The notes beneath the pieces are model-generated. The model made no database searches and was not told the origin of the DNA. It saw only the letters and a program-made list of their open reading frames with translations. From Microlunatus elymi (GTDB lineage Bacteria; Actinomycetota; Actinomycetes; Propionibacteriales; Propionibacteriaceae), in the NCBI RefSeq assembly GCF_007362775.1, contig NZ_CP041692.1, positions 2,852,001-2,916,000 of the forward strand: a stretch of DNA of 64,000 nucleotides, given 5' to 3'. Both the position numbers and the translations under genes were made by a program. Shown here one piece after another: positions 1-7,738 of the stretch; position 1 is the stretch's first letter; the number at the start of each line of letters is the position of its first letter.

Positions 1-846
1 GTGCGGCAGTTGATCATGGAACAGGGCGCCCGGGTCGCGGTTCGTCGCGGCGGTGAGAACCTTGATCATTATCGGGACAACCTGCGCGCCGTACTCGGCC
101 GGGAACCCGATGATCAACTTCTCCGGGCCGGCGTCGCCTCGTACCTGCGCAACTGGATCGAGGTGTTCTCGCTGCCGGGCTGGTCGACGGCCAGGATCGT
201 CGGCACCGTGTCCACCACCGGCGAGGCCGAGTTGCGCCGGGCGTTGCGGGAGGAGGGCGCGGTGGTCGCGTTGCCGCACAGCGGCAACTGGGACCTGGCC
301 GGTGCCTGGGCGTGCGTCACCGGCATGCCGGTGACCACCGTGGTGGAACAGCTCGAGGCTCCCGAGTACGCCGCCTTCAAGCGATTCCGCGAGCAGCTCG
401 GGATGGAGATCATCTCCAACCATGATCCGGCCGCGTTGCCGCGGCTGATGACCGCCGTCCGGCAGCACCGGGTCGCCTGCCTGGTGGCCGATCGTGATCT
501 GCTCGGCAGCGGCCTACCGGTCGACTGGGCAGGCCATCGGGTGACCATGCCCGCGGGTCCGGCAGTGGTGGCGCGCCGCACCGGCGCCTCGCTGTTTCCG
601 ATGGTGTGTCGATTCACTCCTGACGGGCTGCGGCTGGACATCGGCCGGCCGATCGAGCACCGACCCGGCCGCGACGGACTGATCGCGATGATCCAGGACG
701 AGGCCGACTACTTCGCCGAACGGATCGCCCGTACGCCGCAGGACTGGCATCTGATGCAGCCGTTCTTCACCGCCGGGACCGGGGCGTCGGGTAAAGATCG
801 TGGGGTTCCGGGAGAAGATGATCATGGTGTCGAGGGGAGACCATGA
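1..846 (+). CDS. patA: Phosphatidylinositol mannoside acyltransferase, 5' end cut by window
   Basis: Membrane-associated acyltransferase of the LpxL/HtrB-like family that in mycobacteria acylates the 6-position of the mannose on phosphatidylinositol mannosides at the inner face of the membrane. The catalytic HX4D motif is visible as HSGNWD (H93 to D98 of the readable part), and the later 'ADRD' and 'PAGPAVVA' segments are typical of the family. The 281 readable residues are about 30 short of the usual size. The GTG at base 1 is probably internal and the true start lies upstream of the window. The stop overlaps the next start (ATGA at 843-846), so it is translationally coupled to pimA, the order seen in mycobacteria. 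The C-terminal 25 residues are polar and probably disordered. Confidence 0.85.
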   Translation: MRQLIMEQGARVAVRRGGENLDHYRDNLRAVLGREPDDQLLRAGVASYLRNWIEVFSLPGWSTARIVGTVSTTGEAELRRALREEGAVVALPHSGNWDLAGAWACVTGMPVTTVVEQLEAPEYAAFKRFREQLGMEIISNHDPAALPRLMTAVRQHRVACLVADRDLLGSGLPVDWAGHRVTMPAGPAVVARRTGASLFPMVCRFTPDGLRLDIGRPIEHRPGRDGLIAMIQDEADYFAERIARTPQDWHLMQPFFTAGTGASGKDRGVPGEDDHGVEGRP

Positions 847-2111
847 CCGAGCTGTTGCGGCCGGACCAACGCGCAGATCCGACCCGGGACGGGGCGCTGG
901 GCGTCGGGCTGGTCTGCCCGTATTCGCTGAGCACGCCAGGCGGTGTGCAGAGTCACGTGCTCGGGCTGGCCGGCTACCTGACGTCGATCGGCGACCGAGT
1001 GCAGATCCTCGCCCCCGGAGAACTCGATCCGCTCCGCGCACGGCAGTACGGTCTGGAACGCGACCAGTTCACCTCGGTCGGCCCGGCGCTGCCGGTCCCG
1101 TACAACGGATCGGTGGCCCGGATCACCTTCGGCCCGATCACAGCCGCCAGGGTCCGGCGCTGGCTGGACACGCATCGGCTGGATCTGCTGCACATCCACG
1201 AACCGCTGGCGCCGAGCGTTTCCATGATCAGCTTGATGTCGGCCGCTGTTCCGGTGGTCGCGACCTTTCACACGGCCACCCCGCGGTCGCTGCTGATGCG
1301 GCTGGCCGGCAGCTGCCTGCGTTCGGCGGTGGACAAGATCGAGGCCGGCATCGCGGTGTCGGATTCGGCCCGCCGGGTGGTCGTCGATCATCTCGGGCGT
1401 CACCCGCAGGTGATCCCGAACGGCATCCGGTCGGCTGATTTCCGGCGCCCCGACCATGATCAACAGGGACCGAACGTTGATCATCATGACGCTGTTGATC
1501 TCAGCGATGTTGATCATGGCGGCGTTGATCATGACGGTATCGATCATGGTGGGGTGGCGGCGCTGCGTCGGAGCGGCGACCAGCCACGGCTGGTCTTCCT
1601 CGGTCGGTTGGACGAGCCGCGCAAAGGGCTCGAGGTCCTGCTCCAGGCGCTGCCGATGATCAAGCAACGGCATCCCGAACTCGAGGTGGTGATCGCGGGC
1701 CAGGGTCGGCTGTCACGGATCGTACGCCGGTTGCCGCCCGGTTGCGTGGCCCTCGGCGAGGTGGACGACGCTGCCCGGTCGGCCCTGCTCCGCAGCGCCG
1801 ACCTCTTCATCGCACCGCACCTGAACCGGGAGAGCTTCGGCATCGTACTGATCGAGGCGATCAGCGCCGGGGCCAGCGTGATCGCCTCCGACCTGCCGGC
1901 GTTCACCGACCTGCTCACCGACGGTCACGATGAACTCGGCTTCATGTTCCCCGCCGGAGATGCGGCGGCCCTTGCTGCCACCGTCGATCGCGCCCTGGCC
2001 GCCGATCGGCGCCGGATGAATCGTCGAGCCCAATCCTTCGTCGACCGCTACGACTGGTCCCGGGTCGGACCGGCCATCCGCCAGGTCTACGCCCAGTTGC
2101 TGCCCAGCTGA
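843..2111 (+). CDS. pimA: Phosphatidylinositol alpha-mannosyltransferase (GT4)
   Basis: Transfers the first mannose from GDP-mannose to phosphatidylinositol at the cytoplasmic membrane face. The N-terminal half has the glycine-rich loop TPGGVQSHVLG (residues 31-41) and 'VPYNGSVAR', close to mycobacterial PimA. The C-terminal half has the GT4 nucleotide-sugar segment ESFGIVLIEA near residue 330. At 422 aa it is longer than the usual 375-385. The excess is largely a low-complexity Asp/His/Gly stretch at residues 204-238, between the two Rossmann domains, encoded by reiterated TGATCA words (see the repeat entry). The start overlaps the patA stop by 4 bp. A gene-free 1.25 kb follows, so pimA probably ends this transcript. 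Family assignment is firm; effect of the insertion on activity is unknown. Confidence 0.88.
   Translation: MTELLRPDQRADPTRDGALGVGLVCPYSLSTPGGVQSHVLGLAGYLTSIGDRVQILAPGELDPLRARQYGLERDQFTSVGPALPVPYNGSVARITFGPITAARVRRWLDTHRLDLLHIHEPLAPSVSMISLMSAAVPVVATFHTATPRSLLMRLAGSCLRSAVDKIEAGIAVSDSARRVVVDHLGRHPQVIPNGIRSADFRRPDHDQQGPNVDHHDAVDLSDVDHGGVDHDGIDHGGVAALRRSGDQPRLVFLGRLDEPRKGLEVLLQALPMIKQRHPELEVVIAGQGRLSRIVRRLPPGCVALGEVDDAARSALLRSADLFIAPHLNRESFGIVLIEAISAGASVIASDLPAFTDLLTDGHDELGFMFPAGDAAALAATVDRALAADRRRMNRRAQSFVDRYDWSRVGPAIRQVYAQLLPS
1454..1555 (+). repeat. In-frame TGATCA-rich expansion inside pimA
   Basis: This 102-bp coding stretch holds TGATCA at 1457, 1478, 1511 and 1526 plus two near copies (TTGATC at 1495, CGATCA at 1541), mostly within a GTTGATCATG(G/A) context. 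It encodes repeated VDH / DHD / GGV tripeptides using GAT and CAT codons, whereas neighbouring sequence prefers GAC and CAC. It lies between the N- and C-terminal GT4 domains, where a linker insertion is least harmful. Confidence 0.8.
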
Positions 2112-2204
2112 CCCGGTACGCACGCGACTGGTCGCCTCGCACCCTGGTCGCCTCGCACCCTGGTCGTCCGCGTTCCGATCCCCGGACCACGCTTCACCCG
2201 CGTA

Positions 2205-2268
2205 CCCGCGCACCGACGGCGCTCCCGCGCAAGTTCGTACTTCCGCGGCAGCGCCGTAGGTGCGCGGG
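2205..2268. repeat. Palindromic intergenic element, copy A
   Basis: A 64-bp near-perfect palindrome. The outer arms are CCCGCGCACC (2205-2214) and GGTGCGCGGG (2259-2268); inner arms CGGCGCT and AGCGCCG follow, then CCGCG/CGCGG and a small AAG..CTT centre. Further copies occur at 3064, 22018, 29060 and 29394. Either strand would fold into a long hairpin, so it could also stop transcription behind pimA. Confidence 0.8.
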
Positions 2269-2380
2269 AATTCTGATCCGACCGCGATCCCCGGTGAACG
2301 CAGCCAGTCATCCGCCCCACAACCGCCGACACTGACGCCGTCGGATATCGGCCATCGGGCCCGGCCGACCCGAACTCGAC

Positions 2381-2832
2381 CGTGGTGGGGAAACGTACGA
2401 CCCGATCGACCTTGGGCTCGCACGAAGTCGACTGTGGTGGGGAAACGTACGACCCGATCGACCTTGGGCTCGCGCGAAGTCGACTGTGGTGGGGAAACGT
2501 ACGACCCGATCGACCTGGGGCTCGCACGAAGTCGACTGTGGTGGGGAAACGTACGACCCGATCGACCTGGGGCTCGCGCGAAGTCGACTGTGGTGGGGAA
2601 ACGTACGACCCGATCGACCTGGGGCTCGCGCGAAGTCGACTGTGGTGGGGAAACGTACGACCCGATCGACCTGGGGCTCGCACGAAGTCGACTGTGGTGG
2701 GGAAACGTACGACCCGATCGACCTGGGGCTCGCGCGAAGTCGACTGTGGTGGGGAAACGTACGACCCGATCGACCTTGGGCTCGCGCGAAGTCGATCGTG
2801 GTGGGGAAACGTACGACCCGATCGACCTGGGA
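2381..2832. repeat. 52-bp tandem array, 8 full units plus a partial ninth
   Basis: Units start at 2381, 2433, 2485, 2537, 2589, 2641, 2693, 2745 and 2797, exactly 52 bp apart. The unit begins TGTGGTGGGGAAACGTACGA and ends in a GTCGAC site. Variation is limited to a few positions (CTTGGG/CTGGGG, GCACG/GCGCG, first and last units CGTGG), so recent homogenisation is likely. There are no variable spacers, so it is not a CRISPR. Read on the minus strand it carries the T-tract core shared with the loci at 29161, 50155 and 59297. Confidence 0.95.
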
Positions 2833-3063
2833 ATGAATGGCTCAGCGGCGCTGTCCACCCCCGCCGGCGAGTTCGGGGAGTTGGGCGCGCCGGTCGGAAT
2901 CCTGGAAATGCGGACGGAGTCGGCGGAATCGGGCTCGTCGAGGTCGGATCCGGGCGTCTGCGTCCGCAATGTCAGGTTCGTGATCGGGGGGCCATGATCG
3001 CCGGCATGTCGCGCGCCCTAGTCCCGACCAGGCCGCGCGCCCGAACCCAGCGCTTCTCCTGCG

Positions 3064-3131
3064 TTCCCGCGCATCCACGGCGCTGCCGCGGAAGTACGAA
3101 CTTGCGCGGCAGCGCCGACGATGCGCGGGAA
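3064..3131. repeat. Palindromic intergenic element, copy B
   Basis: A 68-bp palindrome with outer arms TTCCCGCGCAT (3064-3074) and ATGCGCGGGAA (3121-3131). The inner arms CGGCGCTGCCGCG and CGCGGCAGCGCCG are perfect complements, and the centre is AAGTACGAACTT. The outer arms carry a compensating pair of changes relative to copy A (CACC/GGTG to CATC/GATG), which suggests that pairing is kept by selection or conversion. Confidence 0.85.
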
Positions 3132-3360
3132 GGGGTTTGAAGCGGCGCGGCCGGACGATCCCGGGCCGGCCGACTGCTCCTGCGCACCCACGGCGCTCCT
3201 GAGCAGTACGAGGGAGTCCGAAGCTGCCCGGCATCGACTGGGGCAGGCGGAGACCGGGGCCGGAAGGTTTGGGCACGGGCGGGGTGGCGCCGGTAGATTC
3301 ACCGGCGAGCCCGGGCGATCGGCGCCATGGCGAACCTGACGCGGTCGGAGGGAGGCCACC

Positions 3361-4188
3361 TTGTCTGCTGGTGACACCGGCTCGGTGCGCCGGACGCCGG
3401 ACGCCAGCATGGATCTGCTCAAACAGATCATCGAGCACCCGATCGACCCCGACTACGCGGTGGTCGCAGCTCGGGAATCGGATCACGGCGACCGCCCGAG
3501 CACCGGCCGCCGGGTGGCGTTCGGGTTGGCCGCGTTGCTGATCGGCGCGATGTTCGCGGTGGCGGCGTTGCAGACCACCCGCAGCCAACCGGCCATCCAG
3601 CACGAACGCAACCAGTTGGTCGGCCAGATCAAGAACGCCCAGGCCAACCGGGACCGGTTGAAGGAACGTGCTGATGATCTCGCGGCGGACAACGCGCGGT
3701 TGCGGACCGCCGGCCTCGGCGACGACAGCCAGGACCGCGCCCTGAAGAGCCGACTCAACGATCTCGAAGCAGCAACCGGAGCCGCCCCGGTGTCCGGACC
3801 GGGAGTCAAGATCACCGTCGACGACGCGGCCGGCGGAACCGGACAGGGCCGGGTGCTCGACGTCGATCTTCAGGTGCTGGTCAACGGACTCTGGCAGGCC
3901 GGTGCGGAGGCCATCGCCGTCAACGGACTGCGGGTCACCAACCTGACCGCGATCCGAGAGGCCGGCCAGGCGATCACCGTGAACTACCGCTCGTTGACCG
4001 CGCCGTACCAGGTGCAGGCGATCGGGAATTCCGGGACACTGCAGACCCGGCTGTTGGATAGCTCGGCCGGTGCGTGGTGGAATGCCCTGAAGCAAAATCA
4101 AGGCATGCGCTACGACATCAGCGCGGCCGCCGAGCTCAAACTCGACGGCGTACCCGGACTGAGCGTACGCATCGGAAGGACGCGATGA
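3361..4188 (+). CDS. DUF881 membrane protein (first of two)
   Basis: Single-pass protein of the actinobacterial DUF881 family (Rv1823-like), whose role is not established but which is genetically tied to the division/envelope region. It has a cytoplasmic N-terminus of about 50 residues, a membrane segment at 52-70, a coiled coil at 80-116 and an extracytoplasmic DUF881 domain to residue 275. I use TTG at 3361 because a strong GGAGGGAGG lies 7 bp or so upstream; the in-frame ATG at 3409 has no ribosome site. The stop overlaps the start of the small basic protein (ATGA at 4185-4188). It heads the Rv1823-Rv1832-like block. Confidence 0.85.
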   Translation: MSAGDTGSVRRTPDASMDLLKQIIEHPIDPDYAVVAARESDHGDRPSTGRRVAFGLAALLIGAMFAVAALQTTRSQPAIQHERNQLVGQIKNAQANRDRLKERADDLAADNARLRTAGLGDDSQDRALKSRLNDLEAATGAAPVSGPGVKITVDDAAGGTGQGRVLDVDLQVLVNGLWQAGAEAIAVNGLRVTNLTAIREAGQAITVNYRSLTAPYQVQAIGNSGTLQTRLLDSSAGAWWNALKQNQGMRYDISAAAELKLDGVPGLSVRIGRTR

Positions 4189-4517
4189 TCCCGCTTCTTG
4201 GCCTCATCGCCGGCATCATCGTCGGTCTGGTGCTGGAACCCAACGTGCCGACCTTTCTGCAGCCCTATCTGCCGATCGCCATCGTGGCGGCGATGGATGC
4301 GCTGTTCGGCGCCTTCCGTGCCTACCTGGAAGGGACGTTCACCGACAAGGTGTTCGTGGTCTCCTTCATCTCCAACGTGTTGATCGCCGCCGCGATCGTC
4401 TTCATCGGCGACCAGATCGGCGTCGGCGCCCAACTGTCCACCGGCGTGGTGGTCGTCCTCGGCATCCGCATCTTCACCAACGCCGCAGCCATCCGCCGGG
4501 CCTTGTTCCATGCCTGA
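4185..4517 (+). CDS. sbp: Small basic protein family (DUF1290), membrane protein
   Basis: A 110-residue integral membrane protein with three hydrophobic segments (about residues 2-18, 25-45 and 60-95), starting MIPLLGLIAG and containing the conserved 'AYLEGTFTDKVFVVSF' stretch of the family (Rv1824-like). It sits between two DUF881 genes, overlapping the first by 4 bp and the second by 8 bp, which implies tight co-expression and probably a shared membrane complex. Molecular role not established. The start was set by the ATGA overlap; a longer upstream reading frame in the same phase is noncoding. Confidence 0.88.
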   Translation: MIPLLGLIAGIIVGLVLEPNVPTFLQPYLPIAIVAAMDALFGAFRAYLEGTFTDKVFVVSFISNVLIAAAIVFIGDQIGVGAQLSTGVVVVLGIRIFTNAAAIRRALFHA

Positions 4518-5355
4518 TCCGCAGCGAGAGCCCGAGGCGGAGACGACCACGTCCGAGGTGCCCGGAGCGGGCGAATCAGCCACAGCCTCGGCAGCTGCTG
4601 GCGCGAGGCCGAGCCCCGCTGCGGCGGCCCGGCAGCGACTGCGGCGGCTGCTCACCAAACCCGGACGCGGCCAGTTGATCGCCGGAGTGCTGGTGTTCCT
4701 GGTCGCCGTCGGCGCGGTCACCCAGGTCCGCACGCACGCCACCGACAAGGCGTACAGCAATGCCCGGCAGGACGATCTGGTGCAGATCCTGGACGGTCTG
4801 AACAGCGAGTCCCGCCGGCTGCAGGGCGAGATCGAGGACCTGGAGCAGACCCGGCAGAGTCTGCGTTCGGGGGCCGACCGGGAGCGGGTTGCCCGCAGCG
4901 AGACCGAGCGCCGAGTTGGCGAACTCGGCATCCTGGCCGGTACGGTGCCCGCCGTCGGTCAGGGCGTACGGATCACCGTCACCGATCCCGATCACAAACT
5001 CAGCCCGGAGCTGATGTTGGAGGGGATCGAGGAGTTGCGCGACGCCGGTGCCGAGGCGATCGAGATCAACGATCGGGTCCGGGTGGTGGCCTCGACCTCG
5101 TTCGGCGGCGGGCCCGGAGCGTTGCGGGTGGACGGAGTCAAGATCAAGACGCCGGTCGTGCTCGACGTCATCGGCGACTCGGACAGCCTGGCGACCGGGG
5201 CCAGTTTCCGCGGCGGATTCGCCGATCAGGTCAGCGGCAACGCCCACGGCGAGGTACGGATCAGCAAACAGGACAAGGTGTTGATCAACTCCTTGCACCG
5301 CGCCCGCGACAATCAGTACGCTCACCCCGCGTCCTCGCCCACCGGCCGGCGTTGA
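4510..5355 (+). CDS. DUF881 membrane protein (second of two)
   Basis: A paralogue of the preceding DUF881 protein (Rv1825-like). It has an Ala/Glu/Thr-rich disordered N-terminus (1-45), a membrane segment at 55-72, a coiled coil at about 88-118 and the DUF881 domain from about 130 to 270 with the 'LRDAGAEAIEINDRVRV' core; the first paralogue has the equivalent 'LWQAGAEAIAVNGLRV'. The start overlaps the small basic protein by 8 bp. Two DUF881 proteins around one small membrane protein suggest a heteromeric complex (inference). The stop codon forms the first three bases of the TGACACAATGC repeat that precedes gcvH. Confidence 0.85.
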   Translation: MPDPQREPEAETTTSEVPGAGESATASAAAGARPSPAAAARQRLRRLLTKPGRGQLIAGVLVFLVAVGAVTQVRTHATDKAYSNARQDDLVQILDGLNSESRRLQGEIEDLEQTRQSLRSGADRERVARSETERRVGELGILAGTVPAVGQGVRITVTDPDHKLSPELMLEGIEELRDAGAEAIEINDRVRVVASTSFGGGPGALRVDGVKIKTPVVLDVIGDSDSLATGASFRGGFADQVSGNAHGEVRISKQDKVLINSLHRARDNQYAHPASSPTGRR

Positions 5356-5414
5356 CACAATGCGGCCCTGACACAATGCAGGGCCCTGACCATGCGGGCC
5401 TGACACAATGCAGG
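5353..5414 (+). repeat. Short direct repeats TGACACAATGC upstream of gcvH
   Basis: TGACACAATGC occurs exactly at 5353, 5369 and 5401, with a decayed copy TGACCATGC at 5387, a spacing of 14-18 bp. The first copy extends to TTGACA, a -35-like hexamer, but no convincing -10 follows at 16-18 bp. The array fills the gap between DUF881 and gcvH and may be an activator or repressor site for gcvH. Confidence 0.7.
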
Positions 5415-5459
5415 CTGGCAGCGCCACCGCGTACTCAAGACCATCGAGGAGAAACAGTC

Positions 5460-5852
5460 GTGCCCGACTTCCCGGAGGACCTCAAATACACCACCGAACA
5501 CGAGTGGGTGCGCGAGGGCAACGAGTCGACCGTACGGATCGGCGTGACCGACTACGCGGCCGAACAGCTCGGCGACATCGTCTTCGTCTCATTGCCGGCG
5601 GTCGGCGACGAGGTCACCGCCGGCGATGCCTGCGGCGAGTTGGAGTCGACCAAATCGGTGTCGGACATCTTCAGCCCGGTCTCGGGTGTGATCAGCGCGA
5701 TCAACGATCAGCTCGACGACAGCCCGGAGTCGGTGAACGCCGATCCGTACGGAGACGGCTGGCTTTTCGAGGTCGACACCGCCGACGGCACCGATCTGGA
5801 CAGCCTGCTCGATGCGGACGCCTACGCTGACCATGTGGAGAGCCCGACCTGA
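5460..5852 (+). CDS. gcvH: Glycine cleavage system H protein
   Basis: A 130-aa lipoyl carrier that shuttles the aminomethyl group between GcvP, GcvT and Lpd in glycine catabolism. The lipoylated lysine is K65 in ELESTKSVSD, and the hydrophobic 'GDIVFVSLPAVGD' strand precedes it. The GTG start at 5460 follows GAGGAG at 5446-5451; a longer in-phase frame would run back through the direct repeats and is unlikely. It overlaps the FHA gene by one base. It sits in the same conserved block as gcvP (4 kb downstream); gcvT is not in the window. Confidence 0.95.
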   Translation: MPDFPEDLKYTTEHEWVREGNESTVRIGVTDYAAEQLGDIVFVSLPAVGDEVTAGDACGELESTKSVSDIFSPVSGVISAINDQLDDSPESVNADPYGDGWLFEVDTADGTDLDSLLDADAYADHVESPT

Positions 5853-6400
5853 TGATCTACTGCACCAACTGCGGCCACCAGAACTCCGACCGCGCGAACT
5901 TCTGCAGCCAGTGCGGCACGGCGCTGGAACGCCCCCAGCGGCAGGCTGAGGACACCCGCGAAGCCGATCCGCAGAGCGGTGACGCGCGGGGCAGTGACGC
6001 TCGGGTCGGGGACACCACCCGGACGATGCCGGCCATGCCGGAGGAACGCGAGGGTTCGCGGCTCAGCGACGACGACGAGGAGGCCGTCAACGCGCTCCCG
6101 CACGGTTCGGCACTGCTCATCGTCCGTCGCGGCGCCGATGCAGGCAGCCGATTCCTGCTGGACACCGAGGTCAGCACGGTCGGCCGCAGTCAGGACGCCG
6201 ACATCCTGCTGGACGACATCTCGGTGTCGCGCCGGCACGCGACCTTCACCCGTACCGATCAGGGTGTCGTGGTCCGCGACGTGGGCAGTTTGAACGGCAC
6301 CTACGTCAATCGGCAGATGGTCGACGAGCAGTTGCTGCAAGCCGGCGACGAGGTGCAGATCGGCAAATTCCGGCTGGTGTTCTACGCCGCTCGGTCCTGA
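5852..6400 (+). CDS. garA: FHA-domain protein with N-terminal zinc ribbon (GarA/OdhI-like)
   Basis: By position (between gcvH and ftsR) this is the counterpart of mycobacterial GarA, a phospho-switch that inhibits 2-oxoglutarate dehydrogenase and glutamate dehydrogenase. The FHA domain spans about 100-180 with GRS at 111-113, SRRH at 126-129 and NG at 148-149. Unlike GarA, it begins with a zinc ribbon (C4, C7, C18, C21) and a long charged linker. The GarA ETTS phosphosite is not present as such; DTTRT at 54-58 is the nearest candidate. The symbol is therefore given on synteny, and function as a 2-oxoglutarate switch is inference. Confidence 0.75.
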   Translation: MIYCTNCGHQNSDRANFCSQCGTALERPQRQAEDTREADPQSGDARGSDARVGDTTRTMPAMPEEREGSRLSDDDEEAVNALPHGSALLIVRRGADAGSRFLLDTEVSTVGRSQDADILLDDISVSRRHATFTRTDQGVVVRDVGSLNGTYVNRQMVDEQLLQAGDEVQIGKFRLVFYAARS

Positions 6401-6540
6401 CCTCGCTGACGTCGGCCTGCCCGGTGTCGGCTCGGCCTGGGTCGCTGTACGTCGCCAGGTGTTCCGGCGATTAGGCTGACCCAGATCCCCGGTGACCTCG
6501 TGCCGGGAGTGAACGACCGGGAGGGGGCGCCGAGACCCGT

Positions 6541-7347
6541 ATGGCCGCAGCATCGACCCAGCGAAGCATCGGACAGGTGCTCGCCTCGCTGAAGGGCGAG
6601 TTTCCCGACATATCGATCTCCAAAATCCGGTTCCTGGAGAGCGTCGGGCTGGTGTCGCCGGAGCGCTCGCCGTCGTCGGGGTACCGTCGCTACGCCGAGC
6701 GTGACGTCGACCGGCTGCGCTACATCCTGCGGGTGCAGAAGTCGCACTACCTGCCGCTGAAGGTGATCCGCGAGCACCTCGAACTGATGGATCGCGGCCT
6801 GCAGCCGCCTCGACTGGAATCGCTGCGACCACAACCTCCGGTCGAGGAGCCGAACAACTCTGGACCTGTAGTCAACGGTGACGTTGCTGGTGGCAAACCG
6901 TCAGCTTCAGGGTCTGGCACCTCGGCCACCGCGACGCCGCCGCCGGCCGGACCCGCTGCCGCGACCAACGGCAGCGCGCGGCAACAGAACAAGCCGATCC
7001 GGCTCTCCCGCGACGATCTGCTGGAGGCGAGCGGGCTGACCGAGTCGGCGCTGTCGGAGCTGGAGTCGATTCAGGTGATCGTGCCCAGGCGCGGCACCCA
7101 CTACTACGGACGCGAAGCCCTCGCCATCGCCGTCGCCGCCCGCCGGCTCGCCGTCTACGGCATCGACAGCCGGCACCTGCGCGCCTTCAAACTCGCCGCG
7201 GATCGTGAGATCGGCCTGGTCGAACAGGCGATCGCCCCGCACGTGCGGCGGAGCCAGCGCGACGGCCGCGGCGACGTCGCCGCCGAAGTCACCCAGTTGG
7301 TCATCGGTGTCCATGCGGCGCTGATCCGTACGGGTATGGAGCGGTAA
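6541..7347 (+). CDS. ftsR: MerR-family cell-division regulator FtsR
   Basis: A DNA-binding regulator of the Rv1828/FtsR family, reported in Corynebacterium to activate ftsZ. The MerR winged helix-turn-helix covers residues 7-78, with 'ISKIRFLESVGLVSPERS' and 'GYRRYAERDVDRLRYI'. An acidic/Gly-Ala-Pro linker follows (about 85-145), then a helical C-terminal domain (150-265). At 268 aa it is in the usual range. GGGAGG lies just upstream of the ATG. The 140-bp gap to the FHA gene is larger than others in the block and could hold its own promoter; a TAGGCT hexamer is at about 6472. Confidence 0.85.
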   Translation: MAAASTQRSIGQVLASLKGEFPDISISKIRFLESVGLVSPERSPSSGYRRYAERDVDRLRYILRVQKSHYLPLKVIREHLELMDRGLQPPRLESLRPQPPVEEPNNSGPVVNGDVAGGKPSASGSGTSATATPPPAGPAAATNGSARQQNKPIRLSRDDLLEASGLTESALSELESIQVIVPRRGTHYYGREALAIAVAARRLAVYGIDSRHLRAFKLAADREIGLVEQAIAPHVRRSQRDGRGDVAAEVTQLVIGVHAALIRTGMER

Positions 7348-7738
7348 CGCCTGCTCCACGCGGTCGTGTCAGTCCCGCTGCCGCGATCTGGTCTGGCGTC
7401 CTACGTTTGCGCGCCCCGCATCCCGCTAATCGATGACGGTGTCGCCAGGCTGTTGCAGGGCCGGCCGCAGATTGTCGATGTCAGCAGGACCCGGGACCGG
7501 TTTGGAGTGCGCCCTACCAAGGAGCCGCAGGACAAACCGCCGCGCCAAGTCTTGAAGGTCACATTGAACTCCTGTCGAGCGCGCCAGCGCGAGACCGGCT
7601 CCGGAGCGAAGCGGAGGAGTCGACGTGAGTGATCGCGTGGGTAACCACGGCGGGAGCGCGAGGGTCGGCCCTCGCAACGTAAGCCGCCAACAAAGATCGC
7701 GGCAGCGGCGCTAACTCGACCGCGCGTAGGGTGGTCGC
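7348..7738. other. Gap between ftsR and DUF151, no gene supported
   Basis: 391 bp. Open frames on the minus strand (about 7401-7781) have no ribosome site and no recognisable protein. A GC-rich imperfect palindrome lies around 7577-7620 (GAGCGCGCCAGCGCGAG and CTCCGGAGCGAAGCGGAG). The region may contain the promoter for the DUF151 gene. I see nothing else. Confidence 0.5.

Larger units (their letters stand above)
2112..3360. other. Gene-free repeat-rich region between pimA and DUF881
   Basis: No credible gene. It begins with two and a half copies of a 16-bp direct repeat (CTGGTCGCCTCGCACC, from about 2127), then a palindromic element (2205-2268), the 52-bp tandem array (2381-2832), a second palindromic element (3064-3131) and a left-half-only, degenerate copy of the palindrome (about 3178-3210). 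Long open frames here exist in several registers because 52 is not a multiple of three and the unit lacks stops. Confidence 0.8.

Noticed and set aside
2381-2832. CRISPR-like array
   Set aside because: Adjacent units are almost identical over their full length, with no variable spacers and no cas genes; the same holds for 59297-59965.
2260-3140. Several overlapping 100-250-codon frames on both strands across the 52-bp array
   Set aside because: All frames are open because the unit lacks stops and its length shifts phase; the peptides are the same repeat in three registers with no ribosome site.
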